Shown here: positions 8,604 to 16,799 of the stretch, piece by piece | Numbering within the stretch: position 1 is the first letter of the stretch | Layout of the letters: every line of letters starts with the position of its first letter | DNA from: an uncultured Clostridia bacterium | GTDB lineage: Bacteria > Bacillota > Clostridia > Oscillospirales > Oscillospiraceae | Assembly (NCBI GenBank): GCA_945873695.1 | Contig: CAMCDX010000008.1 | Coordinates: forward strand, 1 to 34,729 | DNA: 34,729 nucleotides | Reading direction: 5' to 3' | Program-made: the position numbers and the translations under genes | Notes under the pieces: generated by a model | Databases searched by the model: none | What the model was told of the DNA's origin: nothing | The model's input: the letters and a program-made list of their open reading frames with translations, nothing else

Positions 8604-9595
8604 GGTCCCACCGCCCTTCCCAGGCCCGGCAGCAGCAGCGCCAGGGACGCCAGGGCCCACACCGCTGCCATGAAGGCAGACATGGTCCCACCGAAAGCGG
8701 CGGGCAGGAAGCCCAGGAACAGGCCGAAGGTCAAAAGGCCGAAGGCGAAGCCCCGGGCCGACGGCAGCAGCCGGGCTGACGCCCACAGCGTCAGGGGCAT
8801 GGTCATATTAAAGAGGAAGATGGCCGCCGTGCCCAGCAGCGGGTGCTCCGGCGCCAGAAGGAGCAGCGCCGCCGAAAGCGCCAGGGAGAGGATGGCTGTC
8901 CTTCGAAATCCGAAGCGGTCCGCCAGGTATCCGCCGGCGGCTTTTCCCGCCGCCAGGGCCAGCACCAGCACTGCCGCCCAGTATCCCTCCCCCTTCCACG
9001 GGAAGGTCAAGCCCATGCCCACCCAGGAGCGGAGGACCACCACCGCCAGCAACCCCAGCAGCGGCAGAGCCACGGTCCCAAGGGGCGGCAGCGCCGCCGC
9101 CCCGCCGCCGGGCCGGGGCTGTTTCGTCAGCATCAGAAACACTGCCGCCAGAGTCAGCAGTCCAGCAACGCCCCAGGCGGGAAAACTCCCGCCCTTGCCC
9201 AGAGGCGTCCCGAAGAACAGTCCCACGGCGCCGGGGGACACAAACAGGCCCAAAGGTCCCGCCCGGTCCCGGGAAATGGACAGTGTCTCCAGCCCCGCCC
9301 CCACGTGGAAGGCGGCGTTGCCCAGGCCTGCCAGCACCGCCGCCAGCCAGGGCAGAGGCGTCAGGCCATAGGCCAGAGCCACCGTCAGGGTCCCGGCGGC
9401 AGCCAGAGCGCTGTCCCGGTCCCATCGGTCCGCCAGCAGCCCCAGGGGCATCTGGACAGCGAAGGCGCAGAAATTATAGACCAGCAGCAGCGCGGCCAGC
9501 CCGCCGCCCCGCCCCAGAAAACGGAAGGCCAGAAAGGCGCAGGCAAAGTCCACCAGAAAATGGGCGGCACAGCAGGCCGCTAATGTGCGTCGCAT
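8600..9595 (-). CDS. MFS transporter
   Basis: MRRTLAACCAAHFLVDFACAFLAF...QMPLGLLADRWDRDS...GGYLADRFGFRRTAILSLAL; about 12 hydrophobic segments. Confidence 0.8.
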   Translation of the reverse strand: MRRTLAACCAAHFLVDFACAFLAFRFLGRGGGLAALLLVYNFCAFAVQMPLGLLADRWDRDSALAAAGTLTVALAYGLTPLPWLAAVLAGLGNAAFHVGAGLETLSISRDRAGPLGLFVSPGAVGLFFGTPLGKGGSFPAWGVAGLLTLAAVFLMLTKQPRPGGGAAALPPLGTVALPLLGLLAVVVLRSWVGMGLTFPWKGEGYWAAVLVLALAAGKAAGGYLADRFGFRRTAILSLALSAALLLLAPEHPLLGTAAIFLFNMTMPLTLWASARLLPSARGFAFGLLTFGLFLGFLPAAFGGTMSAFMAAVWALASLALLLPGLGRAVGP

Positions 9596-9800
9596 CCCCG
9601 GTCCCCCCTTTGGATTTGGATCATTATACCATATAAGACGACATCGGCGGGAAAAAGTTTCACCAATTTCCTTATATAGCACAGCCCGGGATGCGTTTTT
9701 CTAAAAGTTTCTGCGGTCTGCACAAAATCCCGTTTTGCGGGGAGAAATTTGACCGTTTCCGGCAAATTGCCGCCAGAGGCGGTCTCTTTTTACTGTCCCC

Positions 9801-9829
9801 TTGTTCTTGTGTCTTTTTTGGCATATAAT
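9801..9829 (+). promoter_or_regulatory. Candidate promoter of nrdG (TTGTTC-N17-TATAAT)
   Basis: Spacing and hexamers read directly. Confidence 0.5.
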
Positions 9830-9861
9830 AACAACATCTTGAGTTTTTGGAGGTGAGGGCC

Positions 9862-10557
9862 GTGTATCTCTGCGGTCTGCAAAAGCTGTCCATGGTGGAT
9901 TACCCCGGCAAGCTGGCGGCCACGGTGTTCGCCGGCGGCTGTGACCTGCGGTGTCCTTTCTGCCACAACGCCCTGCTGGTGACCCGGCTGGCGGAGTCTC
10001 CGGCGCTGCCGGAGAAGGAGGTACTGGACTTTCTCTCCCGGCGGAAGGGGCTGCTGGACGGCGTGGTGCTCTCCGGCGGAGAGCCCCTGCTCCAGCCCGA
10101 CGCGGCGGACTTCCTGGCAAGGGTCCGGGACCTGGGCTTTGCCGTGAAGCTGGACACCAACGGCTGCCGCCCGGCGGTCCTGGCGGACATCCTGGACCGG
10201 GGGCTGGTGGACTACGTGGCCATGGACATCAAAAACAGCCTGAAAAAGTACCCGGAGACTGTGGGCGTCCCCGGATTCGACACTGCCCCGGTGGAGGAGA
10301 GCGTCCGCCTGCTGACGGGCAGCGCCGTGGACCACGAGTTCCGCACCACCGTGGTCCGGGAGCTCCACACCGCCGAAGACCTGGCATCCATCGGCCGCTG
10401 GCTGCCAGGGGACTCCCGGTACTATTTGCAGCAGTTCGTAGACTCCGGGAACCTGATCGGCTCCGGCTTCCACGGCTATGAGCCGGAGGGAATGGAGGCC
10501 CTCCGCCAGAGCGTACTTCCTCTGTTGCCCAGGACTCAGCTCCGAGGCGTATACTAA
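9862..10557 (+). CDS. nrdG: Anaerobic ribonucleoside-triphosphate reductase activating protein (radical SAM)
   Basis: CX3CX2C motif GGCDLRCPFCHN; LSGGEPLLQ; next to nrdD; GGAGGTGAGG RBS then GTG start at 9862. Confidence 0.88.
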   Translation: MYLCGLQKLSMVDYPGKLAATVFAGGCDLRCPFCHNALLVTRLAESPALPEKEVLDFLSRRKGLLDGVVLSGGEPLLQPDAADFLARVRDLGFAVKLDTNGCRPAVLADILDRGLVDYVAMDIKNSLKKYPETVGVPGFDTAPVEESVRLLTGSAVDHEFRTTVVRELHTAEDLASIGRWLPGDSRYYLQQFVDSGNLIGSGFHGYEPEGMEALRQSVLPLLPRTQLRGVY

Positions 10558-10599
10558 ATATAGTAATATTTTTCGGTTATGTTCCACAATATCTTGTGT
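10551..10599 (+). promoter_or_regulatory. Tandem NrdR-box-like sites (10551-10566 and 10584-10599)
   Basis: ATACTAAATATAGTAA and CCACAATATCTTGTGT compared with ACACWAWATATNGTGT (13/16 and 14/16 by eye), 33 bp start-to-start. Confidence 0.65.
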
Positions 10600-10607
10600 C
10601 CCATCTC

Positions 10608-10635
10608 TTGACTTTCCAAGTTCCTGTGTTAAAAT
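10608..10635 (+). promoter_or_regulatory. Candidate nrdD promoter (TTGACT-N16-TAAAAT)
   Basis: Immediately downstream of the NrdR-like boxes and upstream of nrdD. Confidence 0.55.
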
Positions 10636-10684
10636 GGAAACTGCAGGCTTTTGTGCCATCATTTTGAGAAAGCAGGGAGAAGAC

Positions 10685-13066
10685 ATGTATCAAGTTGTGA
10701 AGCGAGACGGCAAGGTCACCAGCTTTGACATCTCCAAGATCAGCGTGGCCATTACCAAGGCCTTCGAGGCCACTCAGAAGCAATACAATCCCGATATCAT
10801 CGACCTGCTGGCTCTGAAGGTCACCGCCGACTATCAGGACAAGATCACCGACGGGAAGGTCACCGTGGAGGACATTCAGGACAGCGTGGAAGATGTGCTC
10901 AGCAAGGCCGGCTACGCCGATGTGGCGAAGGCCTACATCCTCTACCGCAAGCAGCGGGAGAAGGTCCGCAATCTGAACTCCACCCTTCTTGACTACAAGG
11001 ACCTGGTGGACAATTATTTGCAGATCAACGACTGGCGGGTGAAGGAGAACTCCACCGTCACCTACTCCGTAGGCGGTCTTATCCTGTCCAACTCCGGCGC
11101 CATCACCGCCAACTACTGGCTCAGCGAGGTCTATGCCCCCGAGATCGCCCAGGCTCACCGCAGCGGCGATATCCATCTCCATGATCTGAGTATGCTCACC
11201 GGCTACTGCGCCGGCTGGAGTTTGAAGCAGCTGATCCAGCAGGGACTGGGCATTCCCGGGAAGATCAACTCCGCCCCCGCCAGCCACCTCTCCACCCTCT
11301 GCAACCAGATGGTGAACTTCCTGGGCATCATGCAGAACGAGTGGGCCGGCGCCCAGGCCTTCAGCTCCTTCGATACCTACCTAGCTCCCTTCGTGCGGAC
11401 GGACAACCTCTCCTATAAAGAAGTAAAGCAGTGCGTCCAGTCTTTTGTCTACGGCGTGAATACCCCCAGCCGCTGGGGCACCCAGGCTCCCTTCTCCAAC
11501 ATCACCCTGGACTGGACGGTACCCAAGGATCTGGAGAACCTGCCAGCCATCGTGGGAGGGAAGGAACAGGATTTCACCTACGGCGACTGCAAGAAGGAAA
11601 TGGACATGGTGAACAAGGCCTTCATCGAGATCATGACCGAGGGCGACGCCGTGGGCCATGGCTTCCAGTACCCTATCCCCACCTACTCCATTACCAAGGA
11701 CTTTGACTGGAGCGATACGGAGAATAACCGCCTGCTCTTTGAGATGACCGCCAAGTACGGCACCCCCTATTTCTCCAACTACATCAACTCCGATATGGAG
11801 CCCAGCGACGTCCGCTCCATGTGCTGCCGGCTGCGGCTGGACCTGCGGGAGCTGCGGAAGAAGTCCGGCGGCTACTTCGGCTCCGGCGAATCCACCGGAA
11901 GCGTGGGCGTGGTGACCATCAACCTGCCCCGGATCGCCTACCTCTCCCAGACGCCGGAGGAATTCTATCAGCGACTGGACCACATGATGGACATTGCCGC
12001 CCGCTCTTTAAAGACCAAGCGTACCGTTATCACCCGGCTGATGGACGCCGGGCTGTATCCCTACACGAAATACTACCTGGGCACCTTTGATAACCACTTC
12101 TCCACCATCGGCCTCATCGGCATGAACGAGGTGGGCCTCAACGCCAGGTGGCTTCGGAAGGACCTGACCCACCCCGAGACGCAGCAGTTTGCCAAGGACG
12201 TGCTGAACCATATGCGGGAGCGGCTTTCCGACTATCAGGAGATGTACGGCGACCTGTACAACCTGGAGGCCACCCCCGCCGAGTCCACCACCTACCGGCT
12301 GGCCAAGCACGATGTGGAGAAGTATCCCGACATCATCACCGCCGCCAGGAACCCCGGGGACACCCCCTACTACACCAACAGCTCTCACCTGCCGGTGGGC
12401 TACACTGCCGACATCTTTGACGCCCTGGCCATTCAGGACCAGCTCCAGACCCTGTACACCTCCGGCACGGTGTTCCACGCCTTCCTGGGGGAGAAGCTGC
12501 CGGACTGGAAGGCCGCCGCCAGCCTGGTGCGGAAGATTGCGGAGAACTTCCAGCTGCCCTACTACACCATGTCTCCCACCTACTCCATCTGCCCGGACCA
12601 CGGGTATCTCTCCGGCGAGCACTTCACCTGCCCCAAGTGCGGGAAGGACTGCGAGGTGTGGAGCCGCATCACCGGCTACTACCGCCCCGTCCAGAACTGG
12701 AACGACGGCAAGGTCCAGGAGTTCCAGGACCGGCAGACCTATCAGCCGGAAAACTCCACCCTGGAGGGCCGCCGGCTCTGTGACCGGGAGGGGATCACCA
12801 CGGAGAACCCCGCCGTTCCCGCGGCTGCCGAGCCCGGCGAGGAGCTGTTCCTCTTCACCACCAAGACCTGCCCCAACTGCAAGATCGCCAAGCGGGAGCT
12901 GGAAAAGGCCGGCATCGCCTACACCGTCATGGACGTGGACGACCACCTGGACCTGGTGAAAGCCTACGGTATCCAGCAGGCCCCCACCCTTATCGTCCGT
13001 CATGGCCAGCAGGTGGAGAAGCTGGTGAACGCCTCCGTCATCAAGAAATTCGCTTCCACACATTAA
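10685..13066 (+). CDS. nrdD: Anaerobic ribonucleoside-triphosphate reductase with fused C-terminal glutaredoxin/thioredoxin-like domain
   Basis: MYQVVKRDGKVTSFDISKISVAITKAFEA (ATP cone), glycyl-radical region SRITGYYRPVQNW, C-terminal EELFLFTTKTCPNCKIAKRELEKAGIAYTVMDVDDH. Confidence 0.93.
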   Translation: MYQVVKRDGKVTSFDISKISVAITKAFEATQKQYNPDIIDLLALKVTADYQDKITDGKVTVEDIQDSVEDVLSKAGYADVAKAYILYRKQREKVRNLNSTLLDYKDLVDNYLQINDWRVKENSTVTYSVGGLILSNSGAITANYWLSEVYAPEIAQAHRSGDIHLHDLSMLTGYCAGWSLKQLIQQGLGIPGKINSAPASHLSTLCNQMVNFLGIMQNEWAGAQAFSSFDTYLAPFVRTDNLSYKEVKQCVQSFVYGVNTPSRWGTQAPFSNITLDWTVPKDLENLPAIVGGKEQDFTYGDCKKEMDMVNKAFIEIMTEGDAVGHGFQYPIPTYSITKDFDWSDTENNRLLFEMTAKYGTPYFSNYINSDMEPSDVRSMCCRLRLDLRELRKKSGGYFGSGESTGSVGVVTINLPRIAYLSQTPEEFYQRLDHMMDIAARSLKTKRTVITRLMDAGLYPYTKYYLGTFDNHFSTIGLIGMNEVGLNARWLRKDLTHPETQQFAKDVLNHMRERLSDYQEMYGDLYNLEATPAESTTYRLAKHDVEKYPDIITAARNPGDTPYYTNSSHLPVGYTADIFDALAIQDQLQTLYTSGTVFHAFLGEKLPDWKAAASLVRKIAENFQLPYYTMSPTYSICPDHGYLSGEHFTCPKCGKDCEVWSRITGYYRPVQNWNDGKVQEFQDRQTYQPENSTLEGRRLCDREGITTENPAVPAAAEPGEELFLFTTKTCPNCKIAKRELEKAGIAYTVMDVDDHLDLVKAYGIQQAPTLIVRHGQQVEKLVNASVIKKFASTH

Positions 13067-13070
13067 AATA

Positions 13071-13100
13071 AAAAGGAGGGACTCCTGAGCCCCTCCTTTT
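13071..13100 (+). terminator. Intrinsic terminator after nrdD (AAAAGGAGGG/CCCTCCTTTT)
   Basis: 10-bp stem, 10-nt loop. Confidence 0.75.
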
Positions 13101-13120
13101 CCACGAAAGGATCCGATGCC

Positions 13121-13987
13121 ATGAACATTGCTTTTTTCGGACTGGGCAATATGGGCTACCCCATCGCCGCCAACCTGCTCAAGCATGGCCACGCCGTCAC
13201 CACCGCCATCCACCGCAGCCGGGACGCTGCCCTGCGCCTGGAGGCCCTGGGCGGTATTGTCGCCCCCTCACCAAAGGCCGCTGTGGAGAACGCGGAACTG
13301 GTCTTCACCATCGTCCCCAACGACCAGGCCCTGGAGGAGCTGCTGCTGAACGAAGCCATGCTGGCGGCAGTTCCGACGGGCAGCGTCATCGTTGAGATGA
13401 CCTCCGCCTCCGCTGACGCCGTCAAAGCAGTGGCGGAGGCCTACGCCTCCAAAGGCGTGGCTCTGCTGGACGCGCCGGTATCCGGCGGCGTGAAGGGCGC
13501 TGCCAGCGGCACCATGTCCATGCTCTGCGCCGGCGGACCGGAGGTCTTCCAGCGGGTGAAGCCTGTACTGGAGGACATCGCCGGAAAGCTATGCTACGTG
13601 GGCGCGGAGCCCGGCCAGGGAAAGATCATCAAGTCTCTGAACAATCTGCTCAATGCCGTCAACAAAGCCGCTGTGGGAGAGGCCTGGCGAATGGCGGAGG
13701 CTCACGGCGTGGACCCGAACGCCTTCTTCGACGCCGTTTCCGCCTCCAGCGGCGATTCCTTCGCTCTGCGGACCACCTTCCCCCGTATCCAGGCCGGCGA
13801 CTACGTCCCGGGCTTCACCGTGGCGCTGATGCGCAAGGACCTGGAGCTGGCCCTGGGGCTGGAGAGGGACATGACGCTGCCTCTGGCGGAGGCCACGCTG
13901 GACTATTTCCGGGCCGCCGCCCCCTTTGATCAGGAGGATAACACCGCCGTCGTCAAGGTCCGCTTCCCCGACCGCACCGGCGGCTGA
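13121..13987 (+). CDS. NAD(P)-dependent oxidoreductase, 3-hydroxyisobutyrate dehydrogenase family
   Basis: MNIAFFGLGNMGYPIAANLLKHGHAV; DAPVSGGVKGAASGTMSMLCAGG. Confidence 0.88.
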   Translation: MNIAFFGLGNMGYPIAANLLKHGHAVTTAIHRSRDAALRLEALGGIVAPSPKAAVENAELVFTIVPNDQALEELLLNEAMLAAVPTGSVIVEMTSASADAVKAVAEAYASKGVALLDAPVSGGVKGAASGTMSMLCAGGPEVFQRVKPVLEDIAGKLCYVGAEPGQGKIIKSLNNLLNAVNKAAVGEAWRMAEAHGVDPNAFFDAVSASSGDSFALRTTFPRIQAGDYVPGFTVALMRKDLELALGLERDMTLPLAEATLDYFRAAAPFDQEDNTAVVKVRFPDRTGG

Positions 13988-14001
13988 ACTTGTAAGGTGT
14001 T

Positions 14002-14904
14002 ATGAGGGAATATTTTGACATCATCGTCATCGGCGGCGGTCCCGCAGGCCTCACCGCCGCCATCTACGCCCGCAGGGCAGGGAAATCCGTTCTGGTGCTG
14101 GAAAAGGCCTCCGTGGGCGGGCAGATTGCCGCCTCCCCCCAGGTGGACAACTTCCCCGGATGCCCCGGCATCTCAGGGGCGGAGCTGGCGGACCGGCTGT
14201 ACGCCCAGGTGGAGGACCTGGGGGGCCGGATGGAACTGGAAGAGGCGCTGTCCGTGGAGAACGGGCCCGTCAAGACCGTCACCACCGACTACGGTGCCTA
14301 CACCTGCGGTGCCCTGATCCTGGCCACCGGCATGAAGCACCGCTCCCTGGGCCTGGACCGGGAGGAGACACTGCCCGGCGTGTCCTTCTGCGCGGTGTGC
14401 GACGGAGCCTTTTATAAAGGAAAGGACGCAGCGGTCTGCGGCGGCGGCAACACGGCGCTTCAGGACGCCCTGTTCCTCTCCGACCTGTGCCGCCATGTGA
14501 CCGTCATCCACCGGCGCGGCCAGTTGCGGGGGGACCCCATTCTGGCGGAAGCCGTGAAAAAACGGAAGAATGTGACCATCCTGTTGGACACTGTGGTGGA
14601 ATCGCTGCTGGGCGGCGAAGCCCTGACAGGCTTGCTGCTGAAAAACACAGTCACGGGAGAAACACGGGAGTTGGCCGTGGACGGCCTGTTCCAGGCCGTT
14701 GGCCAGCAGCCGGAGGGCGTCCTGGCCCAGGCGCTGGGGGTCGCAAATGACGCCGGCTTCATCCCCGCCGGAGAGGACTGCCTGACGCCGGTGCCCGGGG
14801 TGTTCGCCGCCGGGGACTGCCGGGTCAAGGAGGTCCGTCAGCTGACCACCGCCTGCGCTGACGGCGCCGTGGCGGCCTTGGCCGCCTGCAAGTACTGCGG
14901 ATAA
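14002..14904 (+). CDS. trxB: Thioredoxin reductase family FAD/NAD(P) oxidoreductase
   Basis: GGGPAGLTAAIYARRAGKSVLVLEK, redox motif CAVCDG, C-terminal FAAGDCR. Confidence 0.88.
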   Translation: MREYFDIIVIGGGPAGLTAAIYARRAGKSVLVLEKASVGGQIAASPQVDNFPGCPGISGAELADRLYAQVEDLGGRMELEEALSVENGPVKTVTTDYGAYTCGALILATGMKHRSLGLDREETLPGVSFCAVCDGAFYKGKDAAVCGGGNTALQDALFLSDLCRHVTVIHRRGQLRGDPILAEAVKKRKNVTILLDTVVESLLGGEALTGLLLKNTVTGETRELAVDGLFQAVGQQPEGVLAQALGVANDAGFIPAGEDCLTPVPGVFAAGDCRVKEVRQLTTACADGAVAALAACKYCG

Positions 14905-14940
14905 AAAAGTGGGAACTGCGTTTGCAGTTCCCGCTTTTTT
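14904..14940. terminator. Intrinsic terminator between trxB and the merR gene
   Basis: AAAAAGTGGGAACTGC-GTTT-GCAGTTCCCGCTTTTTT (one G.T pair). Confidence 0.8.
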
Positions 14941-15668
14941 CAAGCCTTGCAATAGGCCCCAATGGCCCGGGACAGGAATGCCGCCGTGCCCTCGCCGAAG
15001 CGGTCCAGGTTCTTTTGGAACCGCTCGTCGGCGGTGTACATCTCTCCAAGTCCTGTCAGGATTTCGTCGGTGCACTGATAATAATGGGCACTGATGAAGT
15101 CCTGCCACTCTTTTACCAGGGCCTGTGCCTCCGGCCCGGCGGGGTCGCTCTCCCGCAAGGCGGCGGCCCGGCGGAAAATGTCGTTCATCCCCTCCGCCTG
15201 GGCATCCCAGTCAGCGGAAGCGGTCTTCTCCTGGCACTCCCGCCAGGCGGCGGTATGGCCCCAGCGGGCCTTGGCCTCACCGGCGTACTGACGGCGGGCG
15301 GCCTCCAGTTCCCCGGCGTCGAATCCCTTGAATTCCATGGTGCGTTCTCCTTTCAAGTTGGCGTCCAGCAGCTCCAGCAGACCGTCCAGCCGCTCCCGCT
15401 TCAGCAGGAGCAGATGGCGCTGGCGCCGCAGGGCCTCCTGTTTGTCGTACTGAGGATCGGCCAGAATATCCCGGATGTCTTTCAGCGGAAAGTCCAGCTC
15501 CCGGTAAAACAAGATCTGCTGCATCTTCTCCACATCCGCCGCTCCGTACCAGCGGTAGCCGGAATCCGACGCTGTTTCCGGGCGGAGCAGGCCGATGTGG
15601 TCATAGTGGTGCAGGGTTCGAACGCTCACCCCGCAGAGCTTCGCCATCTCGCTGACAGACAATCTCAT
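14940..15668 (-). CDS. MerR-family transcriptional regulator with TipAS-like effector domain
   Basis: MRLSVSEMAKLCGVSVRTLHHYDHIGLLRPETASDSGYRWYGAADVEKMQQI; TipAS-like C-terminal region. Confidence 0.88.
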   Translation of the reverse strand: MRLSVSEMAKLCGVSVRTLHHYDHIGLLRPETASDSGYRWYGAADVEKMQQILFYRELDFPLKDIRDILADPQYDKQEALRRQRHLLLLKRERLDGLLELLDANLKGERTMEFKGFDAGELEAARRQYAGEAKARWGHTAAWRECQEKTASADWDAQAEGMNDIFRRAAALRESDPAGPEAQALVKEWQDFISAHYYQCTDEILTGLGEMYTADERFQKNLDRFGEGTAAFLSRAIGAYCKA

Positions 15669-15686
15669 GTACCTCACCTCACGGAC

Positions 15687-15717
15687 AGTGTAATCCCTAA
15701 CGTTACGTCAGAGTCAA
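15687..15717 (-). promoter_or_regulatory. MerR-type promoter (TTGACT-N19-TACACT) with dyad in the spacer
   Basis: 19-bp spacer contains CTGACGT-A-ACGTTAG (one mismatch in 7-bp arms). Confidence 0.75.
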
Positions 15718-15725
15718 GAGGTTTT

Positions 15726-15754
15726 TTGACTTTTTTATAAGTTTGCGGTATCAT
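15726..15754 (+). promoter_or_regulatory. Candidate promoter of GNAT gene (TTGACT-N17-TATCAT)
   Basis: Near-consensus hexamers, 17-bp spacing. Confidence 0.65.
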
Positions 15755-15780
15755 ATCCCCATCAACGACGGAGGTGTGTC

Positions 15781-16245
15781 ATGGAACCGCGTTATCACAG
15801 AGCCACGCTGGAGGACCTGGACCTGTTGGTCCGCACCCGGGTGCGGGTGCTGCTGGCCGCCAACCGTCTGCCGGAGCACACCGACATGACGGCGGTGGAG
15901 AACGCCTCCCGGGAGTATTACCGCTCCGCCCTGGCCGACGGCAGCCACGCCGCCTGGCTGGTGTTCGACGGGGATACCTGGATCGGCGCCGGCGGCGTCA
16001 GCTTTTACCGGATCATGCCCACCTATCACAACCCCTCCGGCAAAAGGGCCTACCTCATGAACATCTACACCCACCCGGACTACCGGCGGCGGGGCATCGC
16101 CCGGCACATGGTGGACCTGCTGGTATCGGAGGCCCGGGAGCGGGGCGTCACCGCCATCTCCCTGGATGCCACCGCCATGGGGATGCCGCTGTACGAGTCC
16201 TACGGCTTCGTTCATATGCCCATGGAGATGGAGCTGCCCGCATAA
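15781..16245 (+). CDS. GNAT family N-acetyltransferase
   Basis: MEPRYHRATLEDLDLLVRTRVRVL...IYTHPDYRRRGIARHMVDLLV...LYESYGFVHMPMEM. Confidence 0.88.
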   Translation: MEPRYHRATLEDLDLLVRTRVRVLLAANRLPEHTDMTAVENASREYYRSALADGSHAAWLVFDGDTWIGAGGVSFYRIMPTYHNPSGKRAYLMNIYTHPDYRRRGIARHMVDLLVSEARERGVTAISLDATAMGMPLYESYGFVHMPMEMELPA

Positions 16246-16249
16246 GAAA

Positions 16250-16287
16250 ACAGGGACTGCTTTTTCGGCAGTCCCTGTTCTTTTTAC
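16250..16287. terminator. Bidirectional terminator between GNAT and aroK
   Basis: AACAGGGACTGC/GCAGTCCCTGTT stem with flanking A/T tracts. Confidence 0.75.
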
Positions 16288-16796
16288 AACCGCATCCCCA
16301 CGGTCCGCAGGACTTCCTTCACTTGATGGGCGGTGTCGCCCTCGCCGTCACGGCTGGCCACGATCAGGTCCGCGTGCCTGGCGTACAGCGGCGCACGCTG
16401 AGCGTAGATCTCCCGGATGGTCATACCGGCGGGGGCCGCAATGCCCCGGTCCACCAGGTCCTCCGGCATTCGGTCGCTGATTTGGGAAAGGGGTGTCTCC
16501 AGCCAGACCACCACGCCGTTTTCCTTCAGGTGTGCCATAGCGGTGTCGTAGAGTGCCATGCTGCCTCCGGTGGCGATGACGGTATCCTCCCGCTCCAGGG
16601 TCCGGCCCACCTGTTCCTCGATCTGAAAAAAGGCCTCCAGCCCGTCCTCCCGCAAAATCTCCGGCAGGGTCTTGCCGGTGGTCTCCGTGATGATATCGTC
16701 GGCGTCCACAAATTCATAGTCCAGCCGCTCCGCCAGGGCGCGGCCCACCACGCTTTTGCCCGTGCCGGGCATGCCGATCAATACGATATTTTTCAT
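16284..16796 (-). CDS. aroK: Shikimate kinase
   Basis: MKNIVLIGMPGTGKSVVGRALAERLDYEFVDADDIITETTGKTLPEIL. Confidence 0.88.
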   Translation of the reverse strand: MKNIVLIGMPGTGKSVVGRALAERLDYEFVDADDIITETTGKTLPEILREDGLEAFFQIEEQVGRTLEREDTVIATGGSMALYDTAMAHLKENGVVVWLETPLSQISDRMPEDLVDRGIAAPAGMTIREIYAQRAPLYARHADLIVASRDGEGDTAHQVKEVLRTVGMRL

Positions 16797-16799
16797 GGG

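Noticed and set aside
9709-9881. 13-bp direct repeat TCTGCGGTCTGCA upstream of and at the start of nrdG
   Set aside because: Short, one copy inside coding sequence, no symmetry; likely coincidental.
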